Assembly (NCBI GenBank): GCA_024640545.1
Contig: JAHEEU010000001.1
Span: forward strand, 1-53,162
Origin: Geobacteraceae bacterium
GTDB taxonomy: Bacteria > Desulfobacterota > Desulfuromonadia > Desulfuromonadales > BM103
Reading direction: 5' to 3'
Length of the DNA stretch: 53,162 bases
The position numbers and the translations under genes were made by a program. Positions 49,870 through 53,162 of the stretch are shown one piece after another (positions within the stretch are counted from its first letter, which is position 1; each line of letters starts with the position of its first letter). The notes under the pieces are model-generated. The model was not told the DNA's origin and did no database searches. It saw only the letters and a list, made by a program, of their open reading frames with translations.

Positions 49870-51867
49870 TTAGTTGAGGATAAAAATGGCCACCATGACC
49901 ACCGTGCCGAAAACCATAGTCAGCGCATAGTTCTGGAAGAGGCCGGTTTGCGTATGGCGCAGTACTGCGGACAAGGCACCGACAACCTTAGCGGTGCCAT
50001 TGACGATGCCGTCGATCACCTTGACATCAAAACCCTTCCAACAGAAGGTGCCGAGCTTCTTGGTGCTGTTGACGAACAGTACGTCGTATGCTTCGTCGAC
50101 GAACCACTTGTTGTAGACCCAGCGGTGCAGTTGCGAAAACTTCCTGGTGAACTTGCCAGGGAGTTCCGGGTTTTTCATGTACATGACGGTAGCAACGCCG
50201 ATCCCGGCCAGGGCGATGAGCACCGACATGACCATCAGGCTGACTTCCGTAGCTGCCGTACCATGCGCCTCAATCTCGTAGAGGCGTTGGGAATGCTCAA
50301 AGACCGGCGCCAGGAAATGCTCCAGTTTGTTGGGGATATGGCCAAGCATGTTGCCGAGAACGTGGGGGATGCCGATCAGGCCGCCGACGGTGGCCAGGAA
50401 GGCCAGCACGACCAGGGGCAGGGTGATCACCCAGGGGGACTCGTGAACGTGATCCTTGGCCTTGGCGTTGGTGCGCTGTTCGCCGTGGAAGGTCATGTAC
50501 AGGGCCCGGAACATGTAAAATGCCGTCATGAAGGCCGCGATAACCGCGATCGCCCAAACCAGCTTGCTGCCACGGGTTGACGCGAAAGCCCACCAGAGGA
50601 TCTCGTCTTTGGAGAAGAAGCCGGAGAAGAACGGCAGGCCGGAGATTGCCAGGCAGGAGATGCCGAAGGTCGCCCAGGTAACCGGCATCTTCTTGCGCAG
50701 ACCGCCCATGTTGCGCATATCCTGCGGATCATCATTCAGGTGTGCGTGGTGCAGGGCATGGTGCATGGCGTGAATGACCGAACCGGAACCGAGGAACAGG
50801 CAGGCCTTGAAGAAAGCGTGAGTCATCAGGTGGAAAATACCCGCGGTGAATGCGCCGACGCCCATGGCGATGAACATGAAGCCGAGCTGGGAGACGGTCG
50901 AGTAGGCAAGGACCCGCTTGATGTCGTTCTGGGCGAAACCGATGCTGGCAGCGAAGATTGCCGTCAGGGCGCCGACCAGGGCGACCACGGCCATGGTGGT
51001 CGGGCTCATGGCGAACAGCACATTCATGCGGCCGATCATGTAGACGCCGGCGGTGACCATGGTTGCGGCATGGATCAGGGCGGAGACGGGGGTCGGGCCC
51101 TCCATGGCGTCGGGCAGCCAGGTGTAGAGCGGCAGCTGGGCCGACTTGCCGGTCGCCCCGAGGAAGAAGCAGAGGGTGGCCACGGTCGTCACGCCCAGGC
51201 CCAGCATCATGTCGCCGGACAGCAGGTGGGCATTTTCACTGATTTCCATGAAATTGACCGTCCAGACATCATGCTTGCTGCCCAGCGTCCAGAAGATAAT
51301 GAAAAGGCCGAGCAGGAAACCGAAGTCGCCGACCCGGTTCATGACGAAAGCCTTCTTCGCGGCATCCCCGGCGCTCTGCTTCTCGAAGTAGTAGCCGATC
51401 AGCAGGTACGAGCAGAGTCCGACGCCCTCCCAGCCGACGAACATGACCAGGGCGTTGTTGCCGAGGACCAGCATCAGCATCGAGAAAGCGAACAGGTTCA
51501 TATAACAGAAGAAGCGATAGAAACCCTCTTCGCCATGCATGTAACCGATGGAGTAGAGATGAATCAGGGAGCCGACTCCGCAGACCACCATGAGCATCAG
51601 GGCTGAAAGCGGATCGAGCAGGAAACCCCAGTCCACCTGCAGGATGCCAACCGACATCCACGAGGCGACAACGACCTCATGGCTTTTGACGGAGTCGCCG
51701 AGCAGCTGGATGAGGTACTTGCAGGAGACCAGGAAAGAAAGGAATATCGCACCGGTAGCAATGGCGCCGATCACCTTTTCATTCTTGATGAACCGCTTGC
51801 CAAGCAACCCGTTGATGATGCAACCGAGCAACGGGAAGAATGGTATGAGCCACAGTTTATCGTACAT
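49870..51867 (-). CDS. nuoL: NADH-quinone oxidoreductase subunit L
   Basis: A 665-residue antiporter-like subunit with the long C-terminal lateral helix. E147 in FVGWEGVGLCSYLLIGYYF matches the essential Glu of the E. coli protein; PLYTWLPDAMEGPTPVSALIHAATMVTAGVYM-type sequence and RVLAYSTVSQLGFMFIAMG are present. GGAGGAG precedes the ATG. It follows nuoK by 57 bp. Confidence 0.95.
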   Translation of the reverse strand: MYDKLWLIPFFPLLGCIINGLLGKRFIKNEKVIGAIATGAIFLSFLVSCKYLIQLLGDSVKSHEVVVASWMSVGILQVDWGFLLDPLSALMLMVVCGVGSLIHLYSIGYMHGEEGFYRFFCYMNLFAFSMLMLVLGNNALVMFVGWEGVGLCSYLLIGYYFEKQSAGDAAKKAFVMNRVGDFGFLLGLFIIFWTLGSKHDVWTVNFMEISENAHLLSGDMMLGLGVTTVATLCFFLGATGKSAQLPLYTWLPDAMEGPTPVSALIHAATMVTAGVYMIGRMNVLFAMSPTTMAVVALVGALTAIFAASIGFAQNDIKRVLAYSTVSQLGFMFIAMGVGAFTAGIFHLMTHAFFKACLFLGSGSVIHAMHHALHHAHLNDDPQDMRNMGGLRKKMPVTWATFGISCLAISGLPFFSGFFSKDEILWWAFASTRGSKLVWAIAVIAAFMTAFYMFRALYMTFHGEQRTNAKAKDHVHESPWVITLPLVVLAFLATVGGLIGIPHVLGNMLGHIPNKLEHFLAPVFEHSQRLYEIEAHGTAATEVSLMVMSVLIALAGIGVATVMYMKNPELPGKFTRKFSQLHRWVYNKWFVDEAYDVLFVNSTKKLGTFCWKGFDVKVIDGIVNGTAKVVGALSAVLRHTQTGLFQNYALTMVFGTVVMVAIFILN

Positions 51868-51924
51868 CTATCTCTCCTCCGAACGAAGTAAGCTTCTTAT
51901 GGTGATGCGGGCGGTTTGAGCCCC

Positions 51925-52227
51925 TCACAATTTCATCAAGTTGATATTGTCGACGTCGATCGATTCCCGGTTGCGGTAGAAGGCAATCATCAGGGCCAGC
52001 CCGACCGCTGCCTCGGCGGCGGCCACCGTCATGACGAAGAAGACGAAGATCTGACCGTCCATACTTTGCAGGTGGTTCGACAGGGCGATAAAGGTCAGAT
52101 TGACCGAGTTCAGCATCAGTTCGATGCACATGAAGATGACAATCGCATTCCGCCGGGTCAGGACACCATAAGTCCCCATGGCAAAGAGGATCGCTGAAAC
52201 GGTCATGTAGTGGTAAACGCTAATCAT
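51925..52227 (-). CDS. nuoK: NADH-quinone oxidoreductase subunit K
   Basis: A 100-residue, three-helix subunit of complex I. The two membrane glutamates E36 and E72 of the proton path are in place ([28 protein letters not shown]). GGGAG precedes the ATG; length equals that of the usual protein. Confidence 0.95.
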   Translation of the reverse strand: MISVYHYMTVSAILFAMGTYGVLTRRNAIVIFMCIELMLNSVNLTFIALSNHLQSMDGQIFVFFVMTVAAAEAAVGLALMIAFYRNRESIDVDNINLMKL

Positions 52228-52255
52228 TTGAATGTCTCCCGTAGTCCGCTACGCT

Positions 52256-52759
52256 TTAAACTTCTTTTTTGGCGAGTACCACCGCACCGACAATAGCCAC
52301 CAGCAGGAGGATGGAGGCGATTTCAAATGGCAGCAGGAACTCGGTGAACATCGTCTTGCCGATCAGCTCGACATGGCCGACGCTCTGCACGGTGAAATCG
52401 GTAATGTCACCCTCGGCACCGGTGACGCGGCCACGCTTGATGAAGTAGATGACATTACAGAGCACCAGCAGGCTGGCAATGGCTGACCAGACAATCCCAT
52501 GCGTGTAGCTCTTGCGCGCCTCAGTGCCGAGGTTGAGCAGCATGATGACGAACAGGATCAGCACCATGATGGCCCCGGCATAAACCATGATCTGGATCGC
52601 GGCCATGAAGGGCGCGTGCAGCATGACGTAGAAGATCGCCAGGCAGAAGAAGGTATTGACCAGGCCGAGCGCGCTGTTGACAGGGCTTTGGCAACGGATC
52701 ACCAGGAATCCGGAGACCACGGCAACCAACGCAACCAGATAGAAAAAGATAATCTCCAT
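52256..52759 (-). CDS. nuoJ: NADH-quinone oxidoreductase subunit J
   Basis: A 167-residue membrane subunit of complex I with five helices; MVYAGAIMVLILFVIMLLNL is the family signature. It follows nuoI by 21 bp and precedes nuoK by 28 bp on the same strand, the usual order. Confidence 0.94.
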   Translation of the reverse strand: MEIIFFYLVALVAVVSGFLVIRCQSPVNSALGLVNTFFCLAIFYVMLHAPFMAAIQIMVYAGAIMVLILFVIMLLNLGTEARKSYTHGIVWSAIASLLVLCNVIYFIKRGRVTGAEGDITDFTVQSVGHVELIGKTMFTEFLLPFEIASILLLVAIVGAVVLAKKEV

Positions 52760-52780
52760 GAGTTGTACGCTCCTCTTGGC

Positions 52781-53162
52781 TTACTTCAGCAGCCGCTGCT
52801 TGGTGAACTGAAAATCTTCGCGCTCGTAATTGGCCAGCTCGTAGGCTCCGGTCATCTCGATCGCCTCTACCGGGCAGGCTTCCACGCAATAACCGCAGAA
52901 GATGCAGCGCAGCAGGTCGATCGTATAGACTTTCGGATACTTCTCGCCCTTGTCGTTCTCGGCCGATTCAACCGTGATGCACTTGGCCGGGCAGACCGTT
53001 GGGCACAGGTAGCAGGCCACGCACTTCTCCCGGTCCTGGGCGGGGACCAGGCGATGCAGCCCGCGGAACCGGTCGGACGGCTTGAGCTTGACAGTGGGAT
53101 ACTGCACGGTCGTCGAATGACCCGGCAACATGTGTTTGAAGGTTATGCTCAGACCTTTGGCA
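52781..53162 (-). CDS. nuoI: NADH-quinone oxidoreductase subunit I (5' end outside window)
   Basis: The peripheral-arm ferredoxin subunit carrying clusters N6a and N6b. Two 4Fe-4S motifs are seen: CVACYLCPTVCP and CIFCGYCVEACP. The reading frame runs to the window edge as AKGLSITFKHMLPGHSTT, matching the N-terminal helix of NuoI, so the ATG at 53131 is internal and the true start is beyond the window. About 127 residues are present. Confidence 0.94.
   Translation of the reverse strand, partial: AKGLSITFKHMLPGHSTTVQYPTVKLKPSDRFRGLHRLVPAQDREKCVACYLCPTVCPAKCITVESAENDKGEKYPKVYTIDLLRCIFCGYCVEACPVEAIEMTGAYELANYEREDFQFTKQRLLK

Noticed and set aside
53129-53131. ATG at 53131 as the start of nuoI
   Set aside because: The frame continues upstream as AKGLSITFKH, the conserved NuoI N-terminus, so this Met is internal.

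Overview
The window is a 53-kb chromosomal stretch of a GC-rich anaerobic Desulfuromonadales/Geobacter-like bacterium. This assignment is an inference from four things: a futalosine-type menaquinone pathway, a 14-subunit-type Nuo complex, 387-390-residue anaerobe-type SerA with a DUF1015 neighbour, and short intergenic repeats of the kind common in that order. I see no intact transposase, phage gene, rRNA operon or CRISPR array. Most genes are on the minus strand.

Layout. 0-6 kb: the first codons of an XRE regulator gene, a small zinc-ribbon protein, and a two-gene biotin-dependent acyl-CoA carboxylase operon. The regulator and the carboxylase operon have almost the same promoter and upstream site. 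6-9 kb: an unrecognised 358-residue protein, then mqnB-mqnD of menaquinone synthesis. 9-17 kb: serine and aromatic amino acid synthesis (long serA, thioesterase, serC, short serA, DUF1015, Cys-rich small protein, aroF). aroF has a leader peptide packed with Phe/Tyr/Trp codons and two tandem terminators; tRNA-Phe(GAA) lies divergently next to it. 17-20.4 kb: a LytS/LytTR two-component system and a 45-residue, completely non-basic acidic protein whose promoter carries three direct repeats at exact 20-bp period. This block lies between tRNA-Phe and a decayed copy of the same tRNA and its terminator. 20-31 kb: glycerate kinase, a secreted SGNH hydrolase with a possible 5' frameshift, a GNAT-aminotransferase fusion with plsY and a sigma-54 activator, and a coupled TPP-enzyme/flavoprotein pair. 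31-34.5 kb: a divergent aldehyde dehydrogenase, an Ldh2-family dehydrogenase and a small membrane zinc-ribbon protein. 34.5-40.4 kb: lemA, a GIDE-domain membrane protein, mutY, hisC and a secreted protein. 40.4-46.7 kb: mqnC, mqnE, ubiA/mqnP-type prenyltransferase, ubiX, xthA and ubiD. 46.7 kb to the end: nuoN-M-L-K-J-I, with nuoI cut by the window edge.

How it fits together. MqnE, MqnB, MqnC and MqnD convert chorismate-derived precursors to 1,4-dihydroxy-6-naphthoate. The UbiA, UbiX and UbiD homologues plausibly prenylate and decarboxylate it to demethylmenaquinone, the electron carrier served by the adjacent Nuo complex. AroF feeds chorismate into this pathway and into aromatic amino acids.

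The most notable points are (1) an apparent ribosome-mediated attenuator on aroF, (2) the LytS/LytTR module with a triple-repeat promoter and an orphan acidic microprotein, flanked by a duplicated tRNA-Phe end, and (3) a shared activator-like site in front of the XRE regulator and the acyl-CoA carboxylase operon. All functional assignments come from reading the sequence; no database search was run.
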